A stretch of 64,000 nucleotides of DNA from Sinorhizobium medicae. GTDB lineage: Bacteria > Pseudomonadota > Alphaproteobacteria > Rhizobiales > Rhizobiaceae. Under the pieces are notes generated by a model. That model ran no database searches and had not been told where the DNA came from. It saw only the letters and a program-made list of their open reading frames with translations. Below are positions 8,428-16,051 of the stretch, piece by piece. The stretch is from the NCBI RefSeq assembly GCF_007827695.1, contig NZ_VITA01000001.1, positions 124,001 to 188,000 on the forward strand, given 5' to 3'. The position numbers and the translations under genes are program-made. The stretch's first letter is position 1; every line of letters begins with the position of its first letter.

Positions 8428-8445
8428 ATCCGTGCTAATCCGGAT
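8428..8445. promoter_or_regulatory. Inverted repeat in nepI-like/LysR intergenic region
   Basis: ATCCG at 8428-8432 and CGGAT at 8441-8445 form a perfect 5-bp inverted repeat around eight bases, midway between the divergent starts at 8378 and 8484. LysR-type regulators commonly bind such dyads between themselves and their target operon. This is a candidate operator; no other dyad in the gap is as clear. Confidence 0.4.
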
Positions 8446-8483
8446 GGACCTATCGAAACTCAATATTAATCGAGGGGCGAGTG

Positions 8484-9449
8484 ATGCAGCGCGAGGATAT
8501 GAAGGATCTGCTTTGGTTCCTGGAGGTGGCAAGGGAGCAGAGCTTCACCAAGGCTGCGGCAGCGCTTGGAACGTCGCAGTCGACACTCAGTTACACGATC
8601 AAGCAGTTGGAAGCGCGCCTCGGCGTCCGGCTCCTGACGAGGACCACGCGCAGTGTGGCGACGACGGAAGCAGGAGAACGCCTGTTTCAGTCGCTTGCTC
8701 CCCGATTCCAGCAGATCGAGGCGGATCTGGTGGCACTCGTCGCCTTCCGGGAAAAGCCATCCGGCACGGTTCGACTTACGTTGTCAGATCATGCCCTTCA
8801 GACGACGGTATGGCCGAAGCTGAGCCGCGTCCTCTCAGACTATCCCGACATTCGGCTCGAGCTCTACAGTGACAACGGCATGCGCAACATCGTGGAGGAG
8901 CGCTTCGATGCTGGTGTCCGGCTCGGGGAGAGCGTCGACAAGGACATGATTGCAGTGCGGATCAGTCCGGACTGGCGTCTTCGAGCGGTGGCGTCACCGG
9001 AATACTTCACCAAGGACATGATTGCAGTGCGGATCAGTCCGGACTGGCGTCTTCGAGCGGTGGCGTCACCGGAATACTTCACCAAGCATGGCATTCCAAC
9101 CACGCCGCAGGATCTGGTTGGGCATGTATGCATCAACATGCGCCAAGCAACATGGGGCGGGTTCTATTCATGGGAGTTCGAGAAGGACGGTCGTGAACTG
9201 CGGGTCAGGGTAGACGGGCAACTCAGCTTCAACTCTTCGATCACTCAGGTCGAGGCAGCCTTGGAGGGGTACGGAATTGCTTACGTCCCTGAAAATCTTG
9301 TCGAAGAACACCTCGCGGTGGGGAGACTCCGGGCCGTCTTGGACGACTGGAGCCAGCCTTTCACCGGCTACCATCTGTACTATCCGAGCAGACGCCAAAT
9401 GTCTCCGGCAATGACCGTCATCGTCGAAGCACTCCGTCATCGGAGCTAG
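8484..9449 (+). CDS. LysR-type regulator with internal duplication
   Basis: A 321-residue LysR-type regulator. A winged helix-turn-helix occupies residues about 5-65 (SFTKAAAALGTSQSTLSYTIKQLE) and the ligand-binding domain follows. It is about 20-25 residues longer than the family norm because a 24-residue segment beginning KDMIAVRISPDW and ending SPEYFT is present twice in succession. The duplicated block lies in the first subdomain of the effector domain. The ATG at 8484 has AGGGG seven bases upstream. It is divergent from the exporter operon and likely controls it; whether the duplicated protein still responds to its ligand is open. Confidence 0.88.
   Translation: MQREDMKDLLWFLEVAREQSFTKAAAALGTSQSTLSYTIKQLEARLGVRLLTRTTRSVATTEAGERLFQSLAPRFQQIEADLVALVAFREKPSGTVRLTLSDHALQTTVWPKLSRVLSDYPDIRLELYSDNGMRNIVEERFDAGVRLGESVDKDMIAVRISPDWRLRAVASPEYFTKDMIAVRISPDWRLRAVASPEYFTKHGIPTTPQDLVGHVCINMRQATWGGFYSWEFEKDGRELRVRVDGQLSFNSSITQVEAALEGYGIAYVPENLVEEHLAVGRLRAVLDDWSQPFTGYHLYYPSRRQMSPAMTVIVEALRHRS
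8940..9083 (+). repeat. Exact 72-bp in-frame tandem duplication
   Basis: Positions 8940-9011 and 9012-9083 are identical 72-bp units within the LysR gene, with the flanking bases also matching so that the break point can slide by a few bases. The length is a multiple of three and the frame is kept. Perfect identity argues for a very recent event or for an assembly artefact. Confidence 0.95.
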
Positions 9450-9712
9450 GAGGTGGAGAGACCCTGGGTCATCACTCCGGCAGCTGCCGAAGAAAGGTCT
9501 CACCGACGACGACTACGTCCATGAGAAAGGTGTCGGCTACGTGCATCGCATCTCGCGCGGGGCGGCCCCAAGCAGGATGTCGAGCATTCAACAGGGCGGT
9601 ACTCGCTCATGAACTGGCCGCGCGCCCTGAAGAGCCGCGCCCCCTGAAGAATTGAGTAGCGGTACCAGCAAAGCGGTTGAAGAGGGCTCCCGCCGGATCC
9701 ATCTCTACATCC

Positions 9713-10336
9713 ATGGCAAAGCATAAACAGAACGTCGACTCCGAGCTTATCAAGACATGGTCACTCCCGACGTCGGTGACGCTCGGGTCGGCGGTTCGCG
9801 CCAAAGGTATCTTGCAGGAAATCCGCGCCCGGCTTCCTCTCGCAGTTCGGAAGGCACTGGTTCTTGAAAGCGCGGTCCTGACCATGTCGATGCCGGACAC
9901 ATCGAGAGCGATTTTCCGCGCGACCTCAGCATCCGTCACTGGAATGCTCTCCGACATGGAAAGCCTCCCGGTCATCCCCCGGGAGATCGAGGATATTCTG
10001 GCGATCTCGACATCGGAACGCCGCCGCTGGCTGCAAGATGGCCGTCTACCGTCGGCCGGAACGCGTACGGTCAAGCTGCGCGGGCGTGCGCGTCAGATAA
10101 CCTTCCACGTATTCGATCCGGCCGTGGTCATGGACATTCTCGATCGCGGGGCCGTCGATGAATGGCGCGAAGACGATATTGTCGCAGTAGCCGAGAAACG
10201 TCGTCAGTCGGCCATGAAGGCGAAGCTGACGAGATCACTCAGGAAAAAGAAGGACAAGCCCGCGCCGAAGGATGGATCGACCTCGTCTCCGTTGCGCGGA
10301 TGGGACGAGTTCGATGCCGACGGTTTCTTGAAATAG
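9713..10336 (+). CDS. Hypothetical protein with possible DNA-binding segment
   Basis: A 207-residue soluble protein. The middle (LAISTSERRRWLQDGRLPSA) resembles a helix-turn-helix or MerR-like recognition region. The C-terminus is strongly basic (KAKLTRSLRKKKDKPAPK), which fits nucleic-acid binding. No family is recognised with confidence. The ATG at 9713 lacks a good ribosome site; a TTG at 9677 in the same frame is an alternative. The 260 bp upstream carry no gene but include a protein-like fragment (GLTDDDYVHEKGVGYVH, 9499-9549), so the locus may be partly decayed. Confidence 0.6.
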   Translation: MAKHKQNVDSELIKTWSLPTSVTLGSAVRAKGILQEIRARLPLAVRKALVLESAVLTMSMPDTSRAIFRATSASVTGMLSDMESLPVIPREIEDILAISTSERRRWLQDGRLPSAGTRTVKLRGRARQITFHVFDPAVVMDILDRGAVDEWREDDIVAVAEKRRQSAMKAKLTRSLRKKKDKPAPKDGSTSSPLRGWDEFDADGFLK

Positions 10337-10438
10337 TCGACCGAAGACCGGGGAGTCCCGACGAACTACGAGGCAGCAGCAGCCGTTTGCTTCGCTGCTG
10401 ATTGGGATGAGTTTCAGGGATACTCAGTTAACGGCGGC

Positions 10439-11020
10439 CTATGAAGTCACAACAATCGCGGTTGAGATTTCTTTGCCTTCATGGCGGTAACTGTGCGGAA
10501 CGCTCGAGTCGAAATACACAGCGTCCCCCGTATCCAGCGCGCACTCCTTGCCATTCACATTGACTATAAGCCGACCGCTGAGCACGTAGATGAACTCAGC
10601 GCTGCCATGTTGATGCGGCTCTGAGGGCGGCGAATCGACCGGGAATTCGGCGTAGAACGCATCCATGCGGCGGTCAGAAGCGGGATAGTCCAGGCTTTCG
10701 AATAGAAAGGCTGGGTGCTTCTCGCCTGGCGGGCTAGGAAGTTTGAGACGCTGCTCCTTCCGGACAATCGCGATGAGCGGCTCCTCCTTATCCACATTGA
10801 AGAAATGATCGAGGCCGACGCCGAAAACCATGGCGATCCGAAGCAGCGTGGGCAGTGTTGGAAACATCTGCCCGCGCTCGATCTTCGAGAGCATCGCAGG
10901 CGAGAGCCCTGTATGGCCAGCCAACTGCACCAGTCCCAGCTTCTTTCTCAGGCGCAGGGCCTTAATACGAGGGCCGATTGCGTAGCGCTGGAGCTCGTTA
11001 GACAGCGTATCAGAGAGCAC
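10439..11020 (-). CDS. XRE-family regulator with cupin sensor domain
   Basis: A 193-residue regulator. An N-terminal Cro/C1-type helix-turn-helix (IKALRLRKKLGLVQLAGHTGLSPAMLSKIERG, residues about 18-49) is followed by a C-terminal cupin (PHQHGSAEFIYVLSGRL and VPHSYRH at about 135-185). Such proteins repress or activate metabolic genes in response to a small ligand bound in the cupin. The histidines suggest a metal site. It is divergent from the fasciclin gene at 11182, with about 160 bp between them, but no clear operator is seen, so its target is unknown. Confidence 0.88.
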   Translation of the reverse strand: MLSDTLSNELQRYAIGPRIKALRLRKKLGLVQLAGHTGLSPAMLSKIERGQMFPTLPTLLRIAMVFGVGLDHFFNVDKEEPLIAIVRKEQRLKLPSPPGEKHPAFLFESLDYPASDRRMDAFYAEFPVDSPPSEPHQHGSAEFIYVLSGRLIVNVNGKECALDTGDAVYFDSSVPHSYRHEGKEISTAIVVTS

Positions 11021-11181
11021 GTCGCAAACTCCTTTTCGTTTCGGGAAACTATCACAGCGACATTTGTCCTCACAAGAGAATTGCCTTTCTGCTCACGACA
11101 ATTTTACTGGTAAGAAAACATGTTTTCACCACATGAAAGAACACGGTGCAATTCGCACCCGGTATCGAGAGGAGAAATGCC

Positions 11182-11664
11182 ATGAAGTTGAATAGCCTTT
11201 TGTTCGCTGCAGCGATCACGCTAGGCAGTGTCAGCGCGTTCGCGGCGGACAAGGATGTCGTCGACACCGCCATGGAGGCGGGTCAATTCAAGACGCTGGG
11301 TGCCGCGCTCGAAGCGGCAGGCCTGGTCGCCACTCTCAAAGAGACGGGTCCGTTCACGGTCTTTGCTCCGACCGATGAAGCTTTCGCCAAGTTGCCTGCC
11401 GGTACCGTCGAAAACCTGCTGAAGCCGGAGAACAAGCAAAAGCTCGCTGAGATCCTCACCTACCATGTGGTCGCCGGAAAGGTCATGGCTTCGGACGTGG
11501 CGGGTATCGATGAAGCGAAGTCGGTAAATGGCAAAATGATCGACATCGAGGTCGAGGGCTCCAACGTCAAGGTCAACGACGCCGCCGTAACTGCTGCCGA
11601 CATTGCTGCCTCGAACGGGGTCATCCATGTCATCGACAAGGTGATCATGCCGCCGGAAGGCTGA
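11182..11664 (+). CDS. Secreted fasciclin (FAS1) domain protein
   Basis: A 160-residue protein with a Sec signal (cleavage near AFA-ADK) and a single FAS1 domain. Both family signatures are clear: [18 protein letters not shown] (H1 region) and [14 protein letters not shown] at the end (H2). FAS1 proteins act in adhesion or surface interactions and occur in rhizobia as symbiosis-associated secreted proteins. GAGAGGAG precedes the ATG at 11182. The DUF378 gene follows after 28 bp and is probably cotranscribed. Confidence 0.92.
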   Translation: MKLNSLLFAAAITLGSVSAFAADKDVVDTAMEAGQFKTLGAALEAAGLVATLKETGPFTVFAPTDEAFAKLPAGTVENLLKPENKQKLAEILTYHVVAGKVMASDVAGIDEAKSVNGKMIDIEVEGSNVKVNDAAVTAADIAASNGVIHVIDKVIMPPEG

Positions 11665-11692
11665 CCTCTCATCCTCGAATTGGAGAAGAACC

Positions 11693-11917
11693 ATGAATTT
11701 TATCAATATTTTCACGCTCATTCTCGTAATCGTAGGCGGACTGAACTGGGGTCTGGTCGGACTACTTGGCTTTGACCTCGTGGCCGCCATCTTCGGGGCT
11801 GGCTCGGGGCTCGCCCGGATCGTTTACATCCTGGTAGGGCTATCGGCGGCCTGGCAGATCATTCCCCTGTTTTCTGTCATGGGCTCCGGCGCGTTCGCTG
11901 CCAACCAGAACCGATAG
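11693..11917 (+). CDS. DUF378 small membrane protein
   Basis: A 74-residue protein with two hydrophobic segments (residues about 5-32 and 40-62) and the DUF378 hallmark GGLNWGLVGLLGFDLVAAIFG. Its role is unknown; members are inner-membrane proteins. It starts 28 bp after the fasciclin stop with GGAGAAGAACC upstream, so the two form a transcription unit that ends at the hairpin beginning at 11923. Confidence 0.85.
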   Translation: MNFINIFTLILVIVGGLNWGLVGLLGFDLVAAIFGAGSGLARIVYILVGLSAAWQIIPLFSVMGSGAFAANQNR

Positions 11918-11922
11918 GGACA

Positions 11923-11966
11923 ATGGAGGGCCTCGCTTGCCTCGCCGGCGGGCCCCTCCATCTTTT
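11923..11966 (+). terminator. Probable intrinsic terminator before tspO
   Basis: ATGGAGGG at 11923-11930 pairs with CCCTCCAT at 11954-11961, with additional GC pairing inside, followed by CTTTTG. It closes the fasciclin-DUF378 unit only a few bases before the start of tspO, so the hairpin may also influence tspO translation. Confidence 0.55.
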
Positions 11967-11971
11967 GCAGA

Positions 11972-12466
11972 ATGGACATGCATTCCCTTCTCGTGCTGGT
12001 CGCCTTCGAGGTCGCGAGCTTCGCTGCGGCGGCTACCGGCGTGATCTTTAGGCCAGGCGACTGGTACAAGCAGCTCAACAAGCCACGATGGCGCCCGCCC
12101 AATTGGCTATTCGCCCCGGTCTGGGCGGTTCTCTATGCATCGATTGGACTGTCGGGCTGGCTCGTATGGCAAGAGGCAGGCATTGCTGGCGCAGCACTGC
12201 CTCTCGGTGTCTATGCAGTCCAACTTCTGCTCAATGCTGCGTGGACGCCGATCTTTTTTGGACTTCACCGACCCGGGCTGGCCGCGGTGGAGATCATGGT
12301 GCTTTGGGCTGCGATCCTGGCGACGACCGTAATGTTTCACCCCGTGAATGCGGCTGCTGCCTTGCTGCTTGTTCCTTACCTGGCGTGGGTGAGCTTTGCA
12401 GCGGCACTTAACTTATCCATCTGGCGGCGTAACCCTTCGAAAACACTGTCGCAGAGTGCCCGATGA
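11972..12466 (+). CDS. tspO: TspO/MBR family tryptophan-rich sensor
   Basis: A 164-residue integral membrane protein with five predicted helices and the TspO signature: PGDWYKQLNKPRWRPPNWLFAPVWAVLY near the start, and NAAWTPIFFGLHRP in the middle. TspO proteins bind porphyrins and cholesterol-like ligands in the outer or inner membrane and modulate stress and tetrapyrrole responses. The family usually ends near 160 residues, as here. No clear ribosome site precedes the ATG at 11972; an in-frame ATG lies six bases on. The next gene overlaps its stop by 4 bp. Confidence 0.93.
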   Translation: MDMHSLLVLVAFEVASFAAAATGVIFRPGDWYKQLNKPRWRPPNWLFAPVWAVLYASIGLSGWLVWQEAGIAGAALPLGVYAVQLLLNAAWTPIFFGLHRPGLAAVEIMVLWAAILATTVMFHPVNAAAALLLVPYLAWVSFAAALNLSIWRRNPSKTLSQSAR

Positions 12467-12972
12467 GAGCCCGGTGGGTCGTCGTGAATGATCGGATGCA
12501 GCAAGGCTACCGGTACGCTCTCGTTGCGCCAATCGGCCGCGACTTTCATCCCGATTTCCGGCCAGACTTAACACCCGCCGAGATGCTTGCGCTAGGCGTG
12601 TTCGGCGGCAAGTACATGACCGATTGTCGCGACGAATTCCCCAACAGCTGGTTTGTAGGGGCCCGGCTGTCGTCGCTGCGAAAAGATCCGTCAATTAACT
12701 GTTTCGGTGTCGACGCCAGCCAACCGCTCAGCGTTTGGCGAGCGAAGGGATGGATACATCCCGAAGATCCGCGTGGCTGGTTCCAGTGGTACTGCCGCTA
12801 CCACCAAGGTCGTCGCATGCCCGGCGAGGACGAGCGACAGATCGCCCGTTGGAAAGCTCTTCGCCGCCATATCGCTCAGCTTCGCCGAGCCTGCGAGCCT
12901 GGGGATTGCTGGTGCCGGCCGCGGCAGCGCCAGGCTCTGCTGCATTGGGCATATGACAGCCGTTCGATTTAA
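12463..12972 (+). CDS. Conserved hypothetical protein coupled to tspO
   Basis: A 169-residue soluble protein, rich in Trp, Arg and Cys, with segments such as FGGKYMTDCRDEFPNSWF, GWIHPEDPRGWFQWYCRY and a Cys-containing tail (ACEPGDCWCRPRQ). The sequence recalls a widespread uncharacterised family in bacteria and fungi, but I cannot name it. Its ATG overlaps the tspO stop (ATGA), which implies translational coupling. The cysteine cluster might bind metal or a porphyrin; that is inference only. Confidence 0.75.
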   Translation: MRARWVVVNDRMQQGYRYALVAPIGRDFHPDFRPDLTPAEMLALGVFGGKYMTDCRDEFPNSWFVGARLSSLRKDPSINCFGVDASQPLSVWRAKGWIHPEDPRGWFQWYCRYHQGRRMPGEDERQIARWKALRRHIAQLRRACEPGDCWCRPRQRQALLHWAYDSRSI

Positions 12973-13057
12973 CCATCATGCCGCTGACGGAATTGATACA
13001 CCGAGTTACATCCACGTGGCAGCCACCCGAGAGGATCGCCGGTGCGCGAGCAGAACG

Positions 13058-13420
13058 TCAGCCCCCCTTCACGTATCCCAGACCCTCGATGATCTTTCCG
13101 TCCCGGACGCGCATGAGGTTGACGCCTCGAATCCGATCCGCTTCGCGCTCGCTCCAGCGAAGCTGCCAGCGGATGATCCCGCGATCGCCCATCACGGAGA
13201 TATCCTCGGCTTTGAAGACGAGGTCGGCAGACGATGCAATGCCCTTCCAGAAAGCGAGGCAAGCCTCGCGCCCTTCGTAGCGCGCTCCATCCGGGGCCGG
13301 GGCCGTATTTTCGAGAACACAGTTCTCGCCGATAAGATCGTCAAGGTCCTCGGGGCGATGCTTCTCAAATGCGTTGTTGAAGCGTTCCACGATTTCGCGG
13401 GTAACATTGCTTTCACTCAT
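13058..13420 (-). CDS. SnoaL-like NTF2-fold protein
   Basis: A 120-residue single-domain NTF2-like protein (VERFNNAFEKHRPEDLDDLIGENCVLENTAP). The start at 13420 is fixed by a near-perfect AAAGGAGGTG eight bases upstream. The longer frame to 13483 is therefore rejected. It faces the TetR gene across paired operators, so it is the likely main target of that repressor. SnoaL-type enzymes include cyclases and isomerases; the ligand here is unknown. Confidence 0.87.
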   Translation of the reverse strand: MSESNVTREIVERFNNAFEKHRPEDLDDLIGENCVLENTAPAPDGARYEGREACLAFWKGIASSADLVFKAEDISVMGDRGIIRWQLRWSEREADRIRGVNLMRVRDGKIIEGLGYVKGG

Positions 13421-13496
13421 TTTAAGCACCTCCTTTAACGAAGTAGCCGCCGTCATCACTGGGGAAACGCCTGACCGGTCCAACGCCAGCGCTATA

Positions 13497-13545
13497 TAGA
13501 CAGATCGGTCTGTCTACTATTGAAATATACAGACCTGTCTGTTAG
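13497..13545. promoter_or_regulatory. Paired TetR operators
   Basis: The first site (13497-13516) is TAGACAGATC followed by GGTCTGTCTA, a palindrome with one mismatch. The second (13526-13545) is TATACAGACC followed by TGTCTGTTAG, a weaker copy of the same half-sites. The centres are 29 bp apart in the gap between the divergent SnoaL and TetR genes. This is the classic layout for autoregulation and target repression by a TetR-family protein. Confidence 0.85.
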
Positions 13546-13554
13546 CATCAAGCG

Positions 13555-14133
13555 ATGAGACAAAAAAAATCCGAGAACCAGCCTGAAGCAAGTTCCGCGC
13601 GTCGTCGTTTGCTCGACGCCGCGACACGGCTTTTCTACGAGGGCGGAATCCATGCTGTCGGTATCGACCGCATCATCGCCGAAGCCGGTGTCGCCAAGGC
13701 GACCTTCTACAATCACTTTCCCTCGAAGGATGACCTCGTCGTCGCCTATCTCGAAGAGATAGATCGGCTCGGCCGGGCGGCAGTGGCCGCGCTTCCGAAG
13801 CAACCTCCTCGGAAAGCGATTTCTGCGATCATGGGACGTATCAGCGAGGCCGTGACCGCGGGAGGCTGGCGGGGGTGTCCGTTCCTCAATGCGGCGGCGG
13901 AGTATCCCGATCCGGCCAGCCCCGTGCGGCAGGCGATCGATGCGCGTCGCGCTTGGTATCACGACAGCCTCGAGAACCTTCTGGCAGAGGACGGCGATCC
14001 AGCTCCTTCCGTCACCGCTTCCCTCCTCGTCGCGCTCTCGGACGGTCTCCTGGAAAGTGCCTATCTGGATGGCGCTGAAAGCGTCCCCGCCCTTGTCCGC
14101 GAGGCAGTCGCTCGACTGCTGGACCGCCGATGA
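13555..14133 (+). CDS. TetR-family repressor
   Basis: A 192-residue repressor. The N-terminal helix-turn-helix (LLDAATRLFYEGGIHAVGIDRIIAEAGVAKATFYNHFPSKDDLV) is canonical and the C-terminal part is a TetR ligand-binding domain (GGWRGCPFLNAAAEYPDP motif common to one rhizobial subgroup). Two operators lie directly upstream, so it probably represses itself and the SnoaL-like gene at 13420. The downstream gene overlaps its stop codon by 4 bp. Confidence 0.92.
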   Translation: MRQKKSENQPEASSARRRLLDAATRLFYEGGIHAVGIDRIIAEAGVAKATFYNHFPSKDDLVVAYLEEIDRLGRAAVAALPKQPPRKAISAIMGRISEAVTAGGWRGCPFLNAAAEYPDPASPVRQAIDARRAWYHDSLENLLAEDGDPAPSVTASLLVALSDGLLESAYLDGAESVPALVREAVARLLDRR

Positions 14134-14861
14134 GCGCCGCTCGCAGCCAAGGGGGCACCGGTCTGCGGCAATTCCTGGATCTCCAGCAGCAGCGCGATTG
14201 GATAGACGGCAAGACGATCCTGCCCGACGCCGAGGAGCGTTCGCAATCCATGGAACTGCGTTTCAAATATGCCGCGCGGTTCGAGAAACTGCTGCGCCGG
14301 CAGCAGGCGCCCGAGGTTCTGGCGGTTCTCAGGCGCTACGGCCGCGACTGCATCCCGATCCCGCACCGAACGGAGCGCCACTACTGGTCGGTCTCCTGTC
14401 TACCGTCGACGCCGGGCAAGGCGCTCGTTCGCATCAATGCGAGCTGGATGGAGCTTTTCTCGCTTTATGCCGACGGCGAGGGCATTCGCGCGCTTTTCCT
14501 GGTGCATCTTTCCGATTTCACCACCGATCATTCACTCGATCACGGGCAAGTAGACGATGCTTTTATTGAGCGCTGTGTCGTAACACCGGAAGACGTCAGC
14601 TATTTCTTTCCTCCCGGCGAGGACATATTCGGCATCAAGGCCCGCGGCTTCTCGTCGATCTGCAAATTCATCGCGCAGAGCAGAGCGTTGCGGGCGATCC
14701 GGACGTTCAACCTGACGCACATGAACCGGGGACGGAACGCCTTTCAGGCGAGCCACTGCTACAGTCTGGCAGATCACATGCTGAGTGATGGGAACGCTGA
14801 AGAACGGCAAACACACGCAGCCCGCGGCGGCTCCAGAATGAAGAAGAGTCCAAGGGAATAA
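14130..14861 (+). CDS. Hypothetical protein cotranscribed with TetR
   Basis: A 243-residue soluble protein. It shows segments such as FKYAARFEKLLRRQQAPEVL, RYGRDCIPIPHRTERHYW and DAFIERCVVTPEDVSYFFPPGEDIFGIK but no motif I can place. The length is too great for a spurious frame, and it overlaps the TetR gene (ATGA), which implies a coupled function. The C-terminus is basic (ARGGSRMKKSPRE). Function unknown. Confidence 0.7.
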   Translation: MSAARSQGGTGLRQFLDLQQQRDWIDGKTILPDAEERSQSMELRFKYAARFEKLLRRQQAPEVLAVLRRYGRDCIPIPHRTERHYWSVSCLPSTPGKALVRINASWMELFSLYADGEGIRALFLVHLSDFTTDHSLDHGQVDDAFIERCVVTPEDVSYFFPPGEDIFGIKARGFSSICKFIAQSRALRAIRTFNLTHMNRGRNAFQASHCYSLADHMLSDGNAEERQTHAARGGSRMKKSPRE

Positions 14862-14989
14862 AACGAACGGGTCGCCAGGGCGTTGCATCCGAAATTGACG
14901 CTCGGACCTATTCGCGCATCTGACGGGCTAAGGTCCGATGGAGCCTTCAGACTTTTTTCCAGCGCACCTTCGGTCCGAGGTCCAAGGCC

Positions 14990-15014
14990 GGAACACGCCA
15001 TGCTGGTCCGGGTT
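14990..15014 (+). promoter_or_regulatory. EcfG-like promoter of repeat-protein genes
   Basis: GGAAC at 14990-14994 is followed after 16 bases by GGTT at 15011-15014, one base off the general-stress consensus (GGAAC-N16/17-CGTT). It lies 51 bp upstream of the ATG of the first repeat protein. Confidence 0.5.
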
Positions 15015-15065
15015 GGTATGCAAGGTTGCAACCACAAGACCTTAAATTGAGGAAAGGAACCCCCA

Positions 15066-15605
15066 ATGCGGTTTTTCATTAAGACGGCCCTTGCGGCAGG
15101 CTTGCTTGCGGGCACCACGCTCGGCGCTTTCGCGCAATCGAGCACGACGATCGGGACCGGCGGCACCAGCGCCGGCGGCGGTACGTCCAGCAGCACCGTC
15201 GGGACAGGCGGAAGCTCGGCTGGCGGTAATTGCGATCCTGGCACCAGCGATTGCCAATCCGGCTCCGCATCTACGCTTGGAACAGGCGGATCCTCGGCCG
15301 GCGGCGGCACGTCCAGCAGCTCCGTCGGCACGGGAGGCTCTGCGGCCGGATCCGGTAGCGGCGGCTCCGCTTCGACCATTGGTACTGGTGGCTCCTCTGC
15401 AGGCGGCGGAAGCTCGAGCAGTTCCGTCGGAACCGGTGGTTCGGCTGCTGGATCAGCTGACGGACCTTCGGATGAGACGACAGGCAGCGTCCAAGGCGAT
15501 GAAAACAGTGCCCGAGACGCCGCCCAGGACGATGAGAGCAACAAGAATTGTCCTCCTGGCCTGGCCAAGAAGGACGGCTCCACGGGCGATCGCCCGTCCT
15601 GCTAA
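15066..15605 (+). CDS. Secreted Gly/Ser-rich repeat protein 1
   Basis: A 179-residue protein with a Sec signal (MRFFIKTALAAGLLAGTT, cleavage near AFA-QSS). Repeats of the type SSxxGTGGSSAGGGTS follow, at least six times between residues 25 and 125. The C-terminus is acidic and ends with two cysteines (NKNCPPGLAKKDGS to the final Cys), and two more cysteines lie in NCDPGTSDC. No catalytic motif is visible. The composition suggests a flexible extracellular or cell-surface protein. AGGAAAGG precedes the ATG. Two related genes follow in the same orientation. Confidence 0.85.
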   Translation: MRFFIKTALAAGLLAGTTLGAFAQSSTTIGTGGTSAGGGTSSSTVGTGGSSAGGNCDPGTSDCQSGSASTLGTGGSSAGGGTSSSSVGTGGSAAGSGSGGSASTIGTGGSSAGGGSSSSSVGTGGSAAGSADGPSDETTGSVQGDENSARDAAQDDESNKNCPPGLAKKDGSTGDRPSC

Positions 15606-15665
15606 CGTCAATCAGCTGGCTTCGGAGCGCCCGAAGCCAGCGTTTTCCAGATGGGAGGAGACCCG

Positions 15666-16040
15666 ATGACCTCCAGTTCATTCATGATCCCAGTCGTCAC
15701 GGCTCTATCTGCGGCCATGATCGCCGTCCCTGACCATGCAGGAGCGAAAGAAATCAAGCTTGATGACGGCTCTACTTGCATGATCATCGAACAAGAATCG
15801 TCGGAAGGAGGCGGTGTTTCGTCGTCCGTCACTGTCGGCTCCGGCAGCGTATCCTCGTCCACCACGGTCGGCGGCGGTGCGGCTGCGAGCGGCGGGTCCG
15901 CCACCAGCAGCGCCGGATCCTCGGCGACGAGCGGATCCTCCGATGGAGAGAGCTTCGCGACCGCGAGCGTGACCCGCCCCGACGGCACAACGATCACGCG
16001 CCGTTCGGATGGGACCTGCGCAATTATCAAGCCAAAATGA
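15666..16040 (+). CDS. Secreted Gly/Ser-rich repeat protein 2
   Basis: A 124-residue protein with a signal-like start (MTSSSFMIPVVTALSAAMIAV). An ordered N-terminal part (EIKLDDGSTCMIIEQE) precedes a Ser/Gly repeat core (SVTVGSGSVSSSTTVGGG and further SSATSGSS blocks). The C-terminal part RPDGTTITRRSDGTCAIIKPK mirrors the N-terminal one, each with one Cys before a II pair. The mirrored Cys segments could form a disulfide that closes the repeat loop (inference). GGGAGGAG lies before the ATG. Only 11 bp separate its stop from the next gene. Confidence 0.82.
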   Translation: MTSSSFMIPVVTALSAAMIAVPDHAGAKEIKLDDGSTCMIIEQESSEGGGVSSSVTVGSGSVSSSTTVGGGAAASGGSATSSAGSSATSGSSDGESFATASVTRPDGTTITRRSDGTCAIIKPK

Positions 16041-16051
16041 AAGGAGCTGTC

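Noticed and set aside
15140..15450. Repeats read as a possible CRISPR array
   Set aside because: They are in-frame codon repeats of a Gly/Ser protein with irregular lengths and no spacers.
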